From positions 1 through 64,000 of the forward strand of contig NZ_CP187970.1 in assembly GCF_049942825.1 (NCBI RefSeq): a DNA stretch of 64,000 nt, read 5' to 3'. The stretch's first letter is position 1, and the number at the start of each line of letters is the position of its first letter. Position numbers and translations under genes: made by a program. Origin of the DNA: Paenibacillus_G sp049942825. Lineage in GTDB: Bacteria > Bacillota > Bacilli > Paenibacillales > NBRC-103111. The notes beneath the pieces are model-generated. The model was not told where the DNA came from. It did not search any database and saw nothing but the letters and a program-made list of their open reading frames with translations. This document shows positions 22,275 to 30,139 of this stretch, in pieces.

Positions 22275-22622
22275 ATGAGCAACAAAGATAAACTGCAAGT
22301 GGATTCTCAGCGCCTGGCTGAAGCTTGGCAAAACACACTGCCGCGGGTGCTCGATGAATCGGACCGTGCCGAGGTGAAAGCAGATGAAGCTGAACCGAAC
22401 GCTCTGCGTGTTCGCATCTCTACAGCGGGCCGGACCATGTACAATTTTGACTTCAAGTGTACGTATGTGGATTCCCGCGAAGTGAAAGTAGAGCTGGTCG
22501 ATGTGGAACGCGGCGGCGGTTCGGTGGATGAACGCACGACGATCATCCAGACGCTCGTAGACGACTATGTAAGACATCTTCACGAGTGTGCCCAGCAGCT
22601 GCATGCTTTAACGCACAGCTAA
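22275..22622 (+). CDS. Uncharacterised small protein
   Basis: A 115-residue soluble protein that I do not recognise. It is rich in charged residues, with a predicted helix at the N-terminus (SQRLAEAWQNTL), a central beta-rich segment (ALRVRISTAGRTMYNFDFK) and a C-terminal helix. No signal peptide or membrane segment is seen. ATG 22275 has GGAGGTGG seven bases upstream, a strong site. It starts a run of three closely spaced small genes, the last of which resembles a spore protein, so a sporulation-linked role is possible but unproven. Confidence 0.75.
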   Translation: MSNKDKLQVDSQRLAEAWQNTLPRVLDESDRAEVKADEAEPNALRVRISTAGRTMYNFDFKCTYVDSREVKVELVDVERGGGSVDERTTIIQTLVDDYVRHLHECAQQLHALTHS

Positions 22623-22640
22623 GCCGGAGGAGGGTATCTT

Positions 22641-22823
22641 ATGACCAAGAACAAAAGCGGTGTAGACAAAAACCTGCAGAACGTTGTGGAAGATCTGGAG
22701 GTTCGTCCGGTGAACAGTCATCAGGCGCAGCAGATTCAGCAGCAGACAAATGATCATCGTCACCAGGATTCCCTGAACCATGATAAAGAGCCGCATGCCT
22801 TCACCCTGACCGATAAGGACTAA
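22641..22823 (+). CDS. Uncharacterised hydrophilic peptide
   Basis: A 60-residue protein very rich in Q, H, N, D and K, probably unstructured. It has a good ribosome-binding site (GGAGGAGGG) and starts 18 bases after the preceding gene, in the same small cluster. I do not recognise the family. Its composition is like that of some spore-core or stress peptides, which is only a suggestion. Confidence 0.65.
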   Translation: MTKNKSGVDKNLQNVVEDLEVRPVNSHQAQQIQQQTNDHRHQDSLNHDKEPHAFTLTDKD

Positions 22824-22848
22824 TACCGTTCCAGAGGAGGAAACCGAA

Positions 22849-22992
22849 ATGCCAAAGGATATTCCGCAGCCGGTAAACCCGCCGACCGGCCAAGAGAATC
22901 AGCGTGAACAGCGCCAGCGTACAGGGCCTAAGCCGGGATCGAAGCGGATCAAGAACGAAAACCACAGCCGTCACAATAACGGGGAAGGCTGA
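22849..22992 (+). CDS. Probable small acid-soluble spore protein, SspP-like
   Basis: A 47-residue basic, hydrophilic peptide with AGAGGAGG eight bases upstream of ATG 22849. Its C-terminal half (GPKPGSKRIKNENHSRHNN) resembles the GSKKVKNRNHTRQ segment I recall from SspP-type minor spore proteins. The N-terminal proline- and glutamine-rich half does not match anything I know. It lies 25 bases after the previous small gene, suggesting one transcript. The family call is tentative. Confidence 0.6.
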   Translation: MPKDIPQPVNPPTGQENQREQRQRTGPKPGSKRIKNENHSRHNNGEG

Positions 22993-23023
22993 TCCGTTCT
23001 TACTTGTTTTCATACATGAAAAA

Positions 23024-23052
23024 GCAGCCTCTTACGAAGAGTAAGAGGCTGC
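23024..23052 (-). terminator. Strong hairpin terminator for the reverse gene
   Basis: GCAGCCTCTTAC (23024-23035) and GTAAGAGGCTGC (23041-23052) form a perfect 12-bp stem. On the reverse strand it is followed by a TTTTTC run, so it ends the reverse gene at 23078; it may also act on forward transcripts from the spore-protein-like gene. Confidence 0.75.
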
Positions 23053-23077
23053 TGGCTTTATATGACTTTATTCGAAT

Positions 23078-23263
23078 TTACGAATTTCCTTTTTCTACAA
23101 CATGGAAACATTCATTAAGCATCCATTGAGCCATTTCTTCGTTATCCGTATATCCGTATAACAAGGCCCCGCCGGCTACAGCATCGCAAACTTCATCAAG
23201 CATGGTGCAAATGGAAATGGAAAAATCGTCGTAAATGATGTAGTAGCAAGATTCTGCCGGCAT
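23078..23263 (-). CDS. Uncharacterised 61-residue protein
   Basis: A small reverse-strand gene of unknown family. The peptide starts MPAESCYYIIYDDFSIS, contains three cysteines and ends VVEKGNS; it looks like a compact alpha/beta fold without a membrane segment. ATG at 23263 has GAGGTGG eight bases upstream, which I prefer to the in-frame GTG four codons earlier. It is flanked by a strong terminator and the convergent-free spacer before helD, so it is probably its own unit or the tail of the helD transcript. Confidence 0.6.
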   Translation of the reverse strand: MPAESCYYIIYDDFSISICTMLDEVCDAVAGGALLYGYTDNEEMAQWMLNECFHVVEKGNS

Positions 23264-23401
23264 TATGGTTTCCACCTCGATTTTGAATTATCCTCATTTT
23301 ACCACGAAGAAAAGAAAAAGAGAACCGTTTTTGCGCAGTTCTCTTTATATTTTTTTCGCAAATGCGCAAGATGAATTGCGCTTCTTTAAGGTAAGCTGCT
23401 G

Positions 23402-25732
23402 TTAATCGAGCAGTGGAGATACATCGCCGACCGAAAAGACGGTTAGTTGGTGCATGGCACGAGTACAAGCAGTGTACAGCAGCTTGCGCTCATTCTCTTG
23501 ACTGTAGCGCTCCCGGGATGCGTTATACACAATAACGGCGTCGAATTCCAGCCCCTTGGCCAAGTAAGCCGGGAGGACGAGCACCCCCTCGGGGAAGATG
23601 CGGGTCTCCTTGGTGATGAGCTCCGTCTGAAGGAAAGGAGACAGCGCAGCGCTTGCGGATTGGGCTTCGACCGCCGTCTTGCAGATCACGGCAATCGAAT
23701 GCTGCCCGTTCTTCCGCAGCCCGTCAATCTCGCTTACGAGCAAGTGCTGCAGCTCCTCTATATCCTGAGCCTGAACGATCCGGGGATCATCCCCGCTGCG
23801 GTTAAAGGGCTCGACCGGTTCTCCTCTAGGCAGAATGTTCAGCGTAAACTCAACGATGTTGCGTGTCGACCGGTAGCTTCGCACCAGACGGATGAGTTCG
23901 ACCTGATCTCTCCCGTATAGATCATAGATCACCCCGTACCCCTTATCGGCCGTGTCGCCGCCTCCATGCGTATGCGCGTAGATCGCCTGGTTGAAATCTC
24001 CGAGCAGGGTCATGCGAGCACGGGGGAACAGTCTTCGCAGGAAGGCGAGTTGGAATGCCGAGTAATCCTGCGCCTCGTCGATCAGCACATGGCGTACCGC
24101 ATTGTACGAATGGAAGCCTTCCAGAAGTCCCGTCAGGTACAGCAGGGGCGTGGCATCCTCATAAGGCAGCTGCCCCGCTTCCATGCGCTCCAAGGTCCAC
24201 TGGCGCACGTCATCCCACCCTGCAGGAAGCAGCCGGCTCATATCATCGGCGGTCAGGGCATTCTGGGATAGCATCTGCTTATACAGCAAGGAGCCTGAGA
24301 CGAAACGTAGGGCCTTGATCCGGCTGCGCAGGCTCTTGAACCTCTCGTGGACGACGAATTTGGCCAAGAGCAGCGCTTCCTGCTGTGCGTCGTCAAATGC
24401 TACCTCCCGGTCGCCTGCCTGCTTTTGAAGGGCATTGTGGGCCCTCTGGTAGTCGTCTTTGTCGAGCAGCTCGATCTCTTTTTTGACCCACGATTTCCTG
24501 CGCTCCTGCTTAGCCAGATCTTTCAATTCCTTCAGCAGCCATTCCTTCAGAAGATGGAGCTTGTTGCTGAGCTTCAGTGCGGGATCCAGCCGGTAAAATT
24601 CTTCGGCCATCCGCTCTCCGCTGATCAGTACCCGGCCGCGGAAGAGGAGGTCCTGAAAGAGCATGCCTTCCTTCTCCAGCCGCTTTGCGTACTTCTCGAT
24701 CACCTCGATATAAGCACGCGACGATTTGAACCGGATGCTGGCGGTACGCAGCTCATACATGCTGTCCTCCGGCGAGAGGCTGAGCAGGGTTTCGATCTGG
24801 TCATACGCATCCTCCACTTCAAACTGGCGGGATAGACGCAGGCGCAGATATTCCTGATAGGTGGTCTGCTGCATATTGGCTTCGCCAAGCTCAGGGAGGA
24901 CGGAGGCGACATAGCTGTTGAAGAGGGCGTTCGGAGAGAACAGCACCATATTGTCGGCATGCAGCGTCTGTCGGTGTTTGTACATCAGATAGGCGACCCG
25001 CTGCAGAGCTACGGAGGTTTTGCCGCTCCCCGCGGCACCCTGGACGATCAATACCGGATGGGTGTCATCCCGGATAATCCGGTTCTGTTCGCTCTGGATG
25101 GTGGCCACAATGCTCTTCATCCGGTCATCCGCATGCCCACCGAGAATCTCCTGCAGCACCTCATCTCCGATGGTGACGCCTGTATCGAAGAGCGCCTTGA
25201 GCTCGCCGCCGCGGATCATATACTGCCGCTTGAGCTCCAGTCGGCCGTCGATTGTGCCCACGGGGGTCTTGTAGCTCGCCGGCCCCGGGGGATAGTCGTA
25301 GAAGAGGGAGGAGACCGGCGCGCGCCAGTCGTAGACCCAGTATGTCTGCGTCTCTTCATCCAGGACGGAGCCGATGCCGATGTAGATCGGTTGGGTATCG
25401 TCCGTTCCTTCTTCCGTAAAGTCTATCCTGCCGAAATAAGGGGAATTGTACATACGCAGAAGCCGGTAGCGGTTGTCTTCCGCATGCTGAAGGCTGCGTT
25501 CCTGGCCGCCCAGCATCATGGACTGCTGGGTGATCGCCGCATACGTTTCCATGATGTCGTCGCGGTTCGAGAGGTTAACGGAGATATCGCTCCAAAAGTC
25601 CTTACGCGCCTCCGCTACGGTGGTAAGGCGTTCCTCCGACAAGGCTTCCGTCCGTTTAATCTCCTCCTGGATCCGTTCCAATACGAGACCAAGCCTTTCC
25701 TTCTCTTGCTGCCAAACAGGATCTTGTGTCAA
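23402..25732 (-). CDS. helD: UvrD/Rep-like helicase HelD (RNA polymerase-recycling ATPase)
   Basis: A 776-residue superfamily-1 motor protein. In Bacillales HelD uses ATP to pry stalled RNA polymerase from nucleic acid. The N-terminus is a long antiparallel coiled coil (about 1-90), as expected for the arm that enters the polymerase channel. Walker A QGAAGSGKTS lies at 231-240; later helicase motifs include LIDEAQDYS, LLGDFNQAI and the C-terminal KGLEFDAVIVYN and YTACTRAM. It is coded against the direction of replication, unlike most of its neighbours. Confidence 0.93.
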   Translation of the reverse strand: MTQDPVWQQEKERLGLVLERIQEEIKRTEALSEERLTTVAEARKDFWSDISVNLSNRDDIMETYAAITQQSMMLGGQERSLQHAEDNRYRLLRMYNSPYFGRIDFTEEGTDDTQPIYIGIGSVLDEETQTYWVYDWRAPVSSLFYDYPPGPASYKTPVGTIDGRLELKRQYMIRGGELKALFDTGVTIGDEVLQEILGGHADDRMKSIVATIQSEQNRIIRDDTHPVLIVQGAAGSGKTSVALQRVAYLMYKHRQTLHADNMVLFSPNALFNSYVASVLPELGEANMQQTTYQEYLRLRLSRQFEVEDAYDQIETLLSLSPEDSMYELRTASIRFKSSRAYIEVIEKYAKRLEKEGMLFQDLLFRGRVLISGERMAEEFYRLDPALKLSNKLHLLKEWLLKELKDLAKQERRKSWVKKEIELLDKDDYQRAHNALQKQAGDREVAFDDAQQEALLLAKFVVHERFKSLRSRIKALRFVSGSLLYKQMLSQNALTADDMSRLLPAGWDDVRQWTLERMEAGQLPYEDATPLLYLTGLLEGFHSYNAVRHVLIDEAQDYSAFQLAFLRRLFPRARMTLLGDFNQAIYAHTHGGGDTADKGYGVIYDLYGRDQVELIRLVRSYRSTRNIVEFTLNILPRGEPVEPFNRSGDDPRIVQAQDIEELQHLLVSEIDGLRKNGQHSIAVICKTAVEAQSASAALSPFLQTELITKETRIFPEGVLVLPAYLAKGLEFDAVIVYNASRERYSQENERKLLYTACTRAMHQLTVFSVGDVSPLLD

Positions 25733-25806
25733 AGTCCGGCACCTCCTTATGCTGCTGAGCCGATTCCAAAAATTCAGTGTGGATCATCTTACCACATGGG
25801 AAGTTT

Positions 25807-25836
25807 TTGAAGCAACTGCGTACAATAGAGTACAAT
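25807..25836 (+). promoter_or_regulatory. Putative map promoter
   Basis: TTGAAG (25807-25812) and TACAAT (25831-25836) are spaced by 18 bases, 50 bases before the map start. It faces away from helD. Confidence 0.55.
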
Positions 25837-25886
25837 CAGTGTGACAACGGCCCGAGCGGCCTTGGAAAAGCTAGGAGTGAAAAGCC

Positions 25887-26630
25887 ATGATTATCCTTAA
25901 AACACCCGAAGAAATCGCTAAAATGCGCGAGGCGGGACAGATCTTAGCCGCCTGCCACAGGGAGATCGCCAAGATGGTTCGTCCGGGCATCTCTACCTTG
26001 GAAATCAACGATTTTGCCGAAGCCTTCATCGTCAAACACGGAGCGAGCCAAGTAACCAAGGGCTTCAAGGGCTTCCCTGCAGCTACCTGTGCCTCGGTCA
26101 ATGATGTCATAGCCCATGGCTTCCCGAGCAAGGAGCCGCTGGTGAACGGAGATATCGTCAAGATCGATATCGTCTGCTGCTATAACGGCTGGATGGCCGA
26201 CACCTGTGAGACGTATGCGGTCGGGACCATTTCCCCGGAAGCCGAGAAGCTGGTCTGCGTGACCAAGGAATGCCTGAATCTCGGGATCTCCAAAGCCTTG
26301 ATCGGCAACCGCATCGGAGACGTCGTCAGCGCCATTCAGAAGCATGCCGAAGGTAACGGCTTCTCCGTCGTACGCGATCTGGTCGCCCACGGGATCGGCC
26401 GCAATATGCATGAGGAGCCTTCCTTCCCGCACGCCGGCAAGCCCGGACGGGGCTTCCGCCTGGAAGAAGGCATGGTATTCACGATCGAACCGATGGTGAA
26501 TGCGGGCAAGCACGAGATGTTCATCGACTTTGACGGGTGGACGGCCCGGACGATGGACGGCAGCCTCTCCGCGCAGTTCGAACACACGGTGGCCATCACA
26601 AAAGACGGTCCGCTTGTCCTTACGCAATGA
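25887..26630 (+). CDS. map: Methionine aminopeptidase, type I
   Basis: Removes the initiator methionine from nascent proteins. The 247-residue pita-bread fold shows the metal ligands in order: Asp in KIDIV, Asp in WMADTCE, His in HGIGRNMHEEP, Glu in TIEPM and Glu in QFEHTV. The segment KIDIVCCYNGWMAD differs from the common DIGAKYNGYHGDSA pattern, so this is a divergent paralogue type; genomes of this group often have a second copy in the ribosomal-protein operon. ATG 25887 follows TAGGAGTG. A terminator follows. Confidence 0.94.
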   Translation: MIILKTPEEIAKMREAGQILAACHREIAKMVRPGISTLEINDFAEAFIVKHGASQVTKGFKGFPAATCASVNDVIAHGFPSKEPLVNGDIVKIDIVCCYNGWMADTCETYAVGTISPEAEKLVCVTKECLNLGISKALIGNRIGDVVSAIQKHAEGNGFSVVRDLVAHGIGRNMHEEPSFPHAGKPGRGFRLEEGMVFTIEPMVNAGKHEMFIDFDGWTARTMDGSLSAQFEHTVAITKDGPLVLTQ

Positions 26631-26635
26631 AAGAA

Positions 26636-26680
26636 AAGAGCCTGCGGCACGAAGGAATTCGTGGATGCGGGCTCTTTTTG
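26636..26680 (+). terminator. Terminator after map
   Basis: AGAGCCTGC and GCGGGCTCT form the outer stem, with a CGAA/TTCG inner stem, followed by TTTTT. Confidence 0.8.
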
Positions 26681-26784
26681 CCATGGTGTCGGTATGTACT
26701 TTGGTTTGAATGTGCATGGGTTTCATCATCCATCGGGTAGTGTACCGCGGGGAAAGATCCTTTATACCCACCAGCTTATCGCTG

Positions 26785-26810
26785 AGAAAAAAAAGCCCTA
26801 AAGGGCCTGA
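26785..26810 (-). terminator. Terminator of the reverse tRNA-Arg
   Basis: On the reverse strand GGCCC-TTTA-GGGCC-like pairing (26795-26807) is followed by eight T residues, 38 bases after the tRNA 3' end. Confidence 0.75.
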
Positions 26811-26844
26811 ATTCAAGGGTCATTATGCTGTGCCGTGATGTAGA

Positions 26845-26920
26845 TGGCGTCCCCAAGAGGACTCGAACCACTATCTGTCCTTTAGGAGAGGACTGCTCTA
26901 TCCTGTTGAGCTATGGGGAC
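26845..26920 (-). tRNA. tRNA-Arg (CCT)
   Basis: A 76-base reverse-strand tRNA with acceptor GTCCCCA/TGGGGAC, D-stem GCTC/GAGC, anticodon loop CTCCTAA (anticodon CCT, reads AGG) and an encoded CCA. The T-stem AGTGG/CCTCT has one T-T mismatch, which is slightly unusual, but the rest of the cloverleaf is sound. It stands alone with its own terminator. Confidence 0.92.
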
Positions 26921-27074
26921 GCGTTATCCTAACCAAGGGTTATTATATCACACCGCCGCACGGGAGAAAAGCGAACACCCGGCCTCCGCGGGCAGGAAAA
27001 ATTTCTTGCGGCCGCTGCAGTGAAGAGAGGCATGGCGGTCGTCTATTGCTTGTGGAGAAGGGAGGGGGAGACCG

Positions 27075-27626
27075 ATTACCGAAGAAGCATGGATAGCCCG
27101 GATCGTAGGTGGGGACCGGGAAGCGTTCCGCGAGCTCGTGGAGCGGTACGGAACCGACTTGTACAAGGCCGTCTACTCGGTGCTGCATTCAGCCGGGGAT
27201 GCCGAGGATGTGACGCAGGAAGTACTGCTGAAGATCTACAGCTCCCTCCCCCAGTACCGGCACGGCGGATTGAAAACATGGCTGACGCGCATAGCCGTAC
27301 ACAAGGCCATTGACTATAAACGCTCGAAAGACCGCAAGAGGGAGCAGCTAACCGAGGAATGGGAAGCCATTGGCGCGGCTGCTCGACCCTCAGGCAGCCC
27401 CGTGGAAGAAAAGGTGCTGCACAGGGACCGCCGGGAGCGGGTAAGGGAGAATCTCGAGCGGCTGCCGGGGGCGTACCGGGATGTGGTCGTGGCCTTTTAT
27501 CTCGAGGACAAGAGCTACCAACAGATTGCCGACGAGCAGCAGGTGGCGGTCAAAACGGTGGAGTCCAAGCTTTACCGGGCCAAGCAGTATATGCGCAAAG
27601 CATGGAGGGAGGAAGATCTGGAATGA
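27075..27626 (+). CDS. ECF-family RNA polymerase sigma factor
   Basis: An extracytoplasmic-function sigma factor of about 183 residues. Region 2 reads GDREAFRELVERYG then DAEDVTQEVLLKIY; region 4 has LPGAYRDVVVAFYLEDKSY and the helix-turn-helix QQIADEQQVAVKTVESKLYRA. The reading frame is open back to 27024 but has no ATG, GTG or TTG before region 2. A strong GGAGGGGGAG at 27061-27070 sits four bases before an ATT at 27075, so I propose a rare ATT start. The first standard start, GTG 27138, would remove part of region 2. It overlaps the next gene by four bases, typical of a sigma/anti-sigma pair. Confidence 0.85.
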   Translation: MTEEAWIARIVGGDREAFRELVERYGTDLYKAVYSVLHSAGDAEDVTQEVLLKIYSSLPQYRHGGLKTWLTRIAVHKAIDYKRSKDRKREQLTEEWEAIGAAARPSGSPVEEKVLHRDRRERVRENLERLPGAYRDVVVAFYLEDKSYQQIADEQQVAVKTVESKLYRAKQYMRKAWREEDLE

Positions 27627-28129
27627 ACCATATGCCGAGGGAAACATGGCTTGCCTACGTCCGGGGCGTGCTCACTCCGGAAGAAAGAGACGGATGTGAC
27701 ACTCACCTGGCAGAGGACTGTGCTACCTGTTTCGAGATCTACTTGGAAGCGCTGGAAGAGCTGGCCGAAGTGCTGCCGCAGCCGGATACCGCATCGCTGC
27801 AGGCATCGGTCATGAAGCAGTGGGACATCGAACATCGCTCTGCTGCGTTCCCCCCTGCGAGGCAGACCGGAATCCACCTTCACCCGCGGTCTTGGTTCCA
27901 GCATCCGCTGCTGCATTACGGGGTGGCCGCCGCCATTACGATGCTCCTGATGGGCACGGGTACATTTCAGTTCTTGATGGGCAGCGTTTCAGCGGCTGTG
28001 GATCCGGATCATCCGGACCTTGCCCGGCCGGCAGCCGAAACGGAACCTTATTCCGTAAGATGGATGGAAAAAACAGTCGGCCTGCTGGATCGGATCGAGT
28101 CCAAACGAGAAAGAGAGGATAACCGATGA
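27623..28129 (+). CDS. Probable anti-sigma factor (zinc-finger-like, one TM)
   Basis: A 168-residue protein whose start overlaps the sigma-gene stop (ATGA). The N-terminal domain has a His/Cys cluster, H28-x4-C33-x2-C36 (HLAEDCATC), close to the HxxxCxxC motif of zinc-binding anti-sigma domains but with one extra residue. One membrane helix follows (about LLHYGVAAAITMLLMGTGTF, residues 92-111), then an acidic outer segment. The layout fits a membrane-anchored anti-sigma factor that holds the sigma factor at the membrane. It overlaps the next gene by four bases. Confidence 0.75.
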   Translation: MNHMPRETWLAYVRGVLTPEERDGCDTHLAEDCATCFEIYLEALEELAEVLPQPDTASLQASVMKQWDIEHRSAAFPPARQTGIHLHPRSWFQHPLLHYGVAAAITMLLMGTGTFQFLMGSVSAAVDPDHPDLARPAAETEPYSVRWMEKTVGLLDRIESKREREDNR

Positions 28130-29283
28130 ACTCAACGAAACATCCGATGGTGGCTCTGCTGCTGTCGTTCATTCCGGGACTTGGCCACCTGTATAGGGGC
28201 AGAGTCATCAAAGGAATGACCTATGGGGTATTATTTTTCGGACTGGCGCTGTTTTCCTTCTTATCCGCTGTGATATTCAGGGAGATGAAATTGGGCGTAC
28301 TCCTGTGCGTGATGGGGATAATAGTGGGCCTCATTAACCTGGTGGACATGATCGTGTCTCTTCTGGCCTCACCCCATCCGAGACCGCCCTATTCGTATCC
28401 GGGTCCCGTATCCCGCGAAGAAGAGGCGCAAGCCAAGCAAGGAATTCATTACGAAAGACAACCCCATGCATCCGATGTATATCCGCCTGCAGCGACGAAC
28501 GACCGTTATTTTACCGTGTTCCTGTCATTCATTCCGGGGCTGGGGCACTTTCATCTCGGTCTGATGCAGCGGGGCCTGGCCTTCATGGCGGTATTCTTCG
28601 GCTTCATCGTCATGACACTGTTCCTCGCGGCATTAACCGGTCAGGACGATTTCTTCGTCTTCCTGGGGGTTCTCCCCATCGTCTGGCTCTACGGCATGTT
28701 CGACTGCGTACAGCTCCTGAAGCGCCGGGAAGCCGGTGAACCGCTGCCGGACCGGACGTTCTTCGAGGACTTTCAGGAGTGGCGGGGCGGCGGACGGAAG
28801 AACCGGACGCTTGCGGCGATTCTCTCCGTCTTCCCGGGAGCGGGCCATATGTATCTCGGCCTGCAGAAGAGGGGCTTCCAGCTCATGGCAGGGTTTCTGC
28901 TCGCGGTCTACATCCTGGATGTGCTGCGGCTCTCTCTCTTCATGTTCCTGATCCCCCTGCTGTGGTTCTTCAGCTTCTTCGATGCCCTGCAGCATATCTC
29001 CAGATGGGAGAGGGAAGAGCTCCGGGATATCCCGGTCGTCGAGTGGCTGCTGCACTATCAGCGCTGGGTTGGCTTCGGTCTTCTCGGCCTCGGTGTTTAT
29101 TATTTGTTCGATCAAGTGCTGCTGCAGCTGCTCGATCTGTGGGTCACTTCTGAGATACAGAGGAGAATCATCTACTGGTTCGAACGGTATTTCCAGACGT
29201 TCGTCATTTCGGTCCTGCTCATCGGCGGAGGCATCCGGCTCCTGTTCGGCAGCCGTAATCCCAATCAGGGCAGGCGCATATGA
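28126..29283 (+). CDS. Membrane protein with three tandem TM2-like modules
   Basis: A 385-residue multi-pass protein of unknown function, third gene of the sigma/anti-sigma operon (four-base overlap). It contains three related units: PGLGHLYRGRVIKG (17-30), PGLGHFHLGLMQRG (137-150) and PGAGHMYLGLQKRG (237-250). In each, a second hydrophobic helix and an Asp-containing motif (NLVDMI 71-76, YGMFDCVQ 189-196, FSFFDALQ 282-289) follow about 45-55 residues later. This resembles the TM2 fold, whose single units have PGLGxxYxG turns. Further membrane helices lie at the C-terminus. It may be the sensor or target of the sigma system; that is inference. Confidence 0.75.
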   Translation: MNSTKHPMVALLLSFIPGLGHLYRGRVIKGMTYGVLFFGLALFSFLSAVIFREMKLGVLLCVMGIIVGLINLVDMIVSLLASPHPRPPYSYPGPVSREEEAQAKQGIHYERQPHASDVYPPAATNDRYFTVFLSFIPGLGHFHLGLMQRGLAFMAVFFGFIVMTLFLAALTGQDDFFVFLGVLPIVWLYGMFDCVQLLKRREAGEPLPDRTFFEDFQEWRGGGRKNRTLAAILSVFPGAGHMYLGLQKRGFQLMAGFLLAVYILDVLRLSLFMFLIPLLWFFSFFDALQHISRWEREELRDIPVVEWLLHYQRWVGFGLLGLGVYYLFDQVLLQLLDLWVTSEIQRRIIYWFERYFQTFVISVLLIGGGIRLLFGSRNPNQGRRI

Positions 29284-29354
29284 CGGGATAGAACAATGGA
29301 GTAGGATTAGGTATGCACAGGCCGTGGCTCACATAACATTGAGACTCTAGTAAA

Positions 29355-29383
29355 AGCCGTTCCCCACAGGGAACGGTTCTTCG
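29355..29383 (+). terminator. Terminator after the sigma operon
   Basis: GCCGTTCCC and GGGAACGG form a stem with a CACA loop, followed by TTCTTC. It separates the operon from the DedA-family gene. Confidence 0.65.
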
Positions 29384-29469
29384 GCGTTTAGAGGAAGGGT
29401 TCTCCGGGAAATCTGGATAGAGTACCGGGCCGGGAGCTTCCCTCTGCCCTTGATAAGGAGATGAGAAAC

Positions 29470-30066
29470 GTGACGATTGATACGCTGCTGTCTTACATCC
29501 ACCAGTTCGGATACCTCGCGCTGTTCTTCGCCCTGTGGCTCGGCATCGTAGGGATGCCCATTCCGGATGAGGTGGTGGTGATGACCGGAGGCATGGTGGG
29601 CGCGCTGCATCTACTGAAGCCGCTGCCCGCTTTCGTGATTACCTATGTGGGCGTCGTCTCGGGACTAACTCTCGGTTATGTGCTGGGCCGGGTCATGGGG
29701 CATCCGGTTCTGGAGCGTCTTCGGCAGAAGAAGAGCATGGAGCCCTATATCGAAAGATCGTATGCTATGCTGGGGCGTTACGGATCGGGTACGCTGGTAT
29801 TCAGCTATTTTCTCCCGGTGGTCCGGCATCTGGTTCCCTACCTGGTCGGCATCAACGGCATGCCCTACCGGACGTATGCACTTTACTCTTACTCTACGGG
29901 ATTCTTGTGGACGCTGGGTTACTTCATGCTCGGATATTACTTCGGGGATTCGATCGACGTGATCTCCCGCACGGTCACCAAGTATGGATGGTACGTGCTT
30001 GCGCTGCTGGTGGCCGGAGGGCTGGCTATGCTCTGGCTTCGGCCTCTGCGCCAGAAGGCCAGATAG
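29470..30066 (+). CDS. DedA/VTT-family membrane protein
   Basis: A 198-residue integral membrane protein of the DedA (SNARE-associated, VTT) family. Members include undecaprenyl-phosphate and phosphatidylethanolamine flippases. Visible family features are the re-entrant GIVGMPIPDEVVVMTGG segment, the GLTLGYVLGRVMG helix and the arginine-bearing FLPVVRHLVPYLVG loop. GTG 29470 lies nine bases after AAGGAG; the ATG at 29461 abuts that site and was rejected. The substrate cannot be told from sequence. Confidence 0.85.
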   Translation: MTIDTLLSYIHQFGYLALFFALWLGIVGMPIPDEVVVMTGGMVGALHLLKPLPAFVITYVGVVSGLTLGYVLGRVMGHPVLERLRQKKSMEPYIERSYAMLGRYGSGTLVFSYFLPVVRHLVPYLVGINGMPYRTYALYSYSTGFLWTLGYFMLGYYFGDSIDVISRTVTKYGWYVLALLVAGGLAMLWLRPLRQKAR

Positions 30067-30074
30067 AGCACAAA

Positions 30075-30101
30075 GGGAAGGACAAGCGCCTTGTCCTTCC
30101 C
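30075..30101. terminator. Hairpin between convergent genes
   Basis: GGGAAGGACAAG (30075-30086) and CTTGTCCTTCCC (30090-30101) form a perfect 12-bp stem between the convergent DedA-family gene and tadA. There is no T tract on either side, so it may act as a bidirectional terminator or 3'-end stabiliser. Confidence 0.55.
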
Positions 30102-30139
30102 CACGTCACCTTATGCTTGCTTCTTAACTGACAGCCCGG

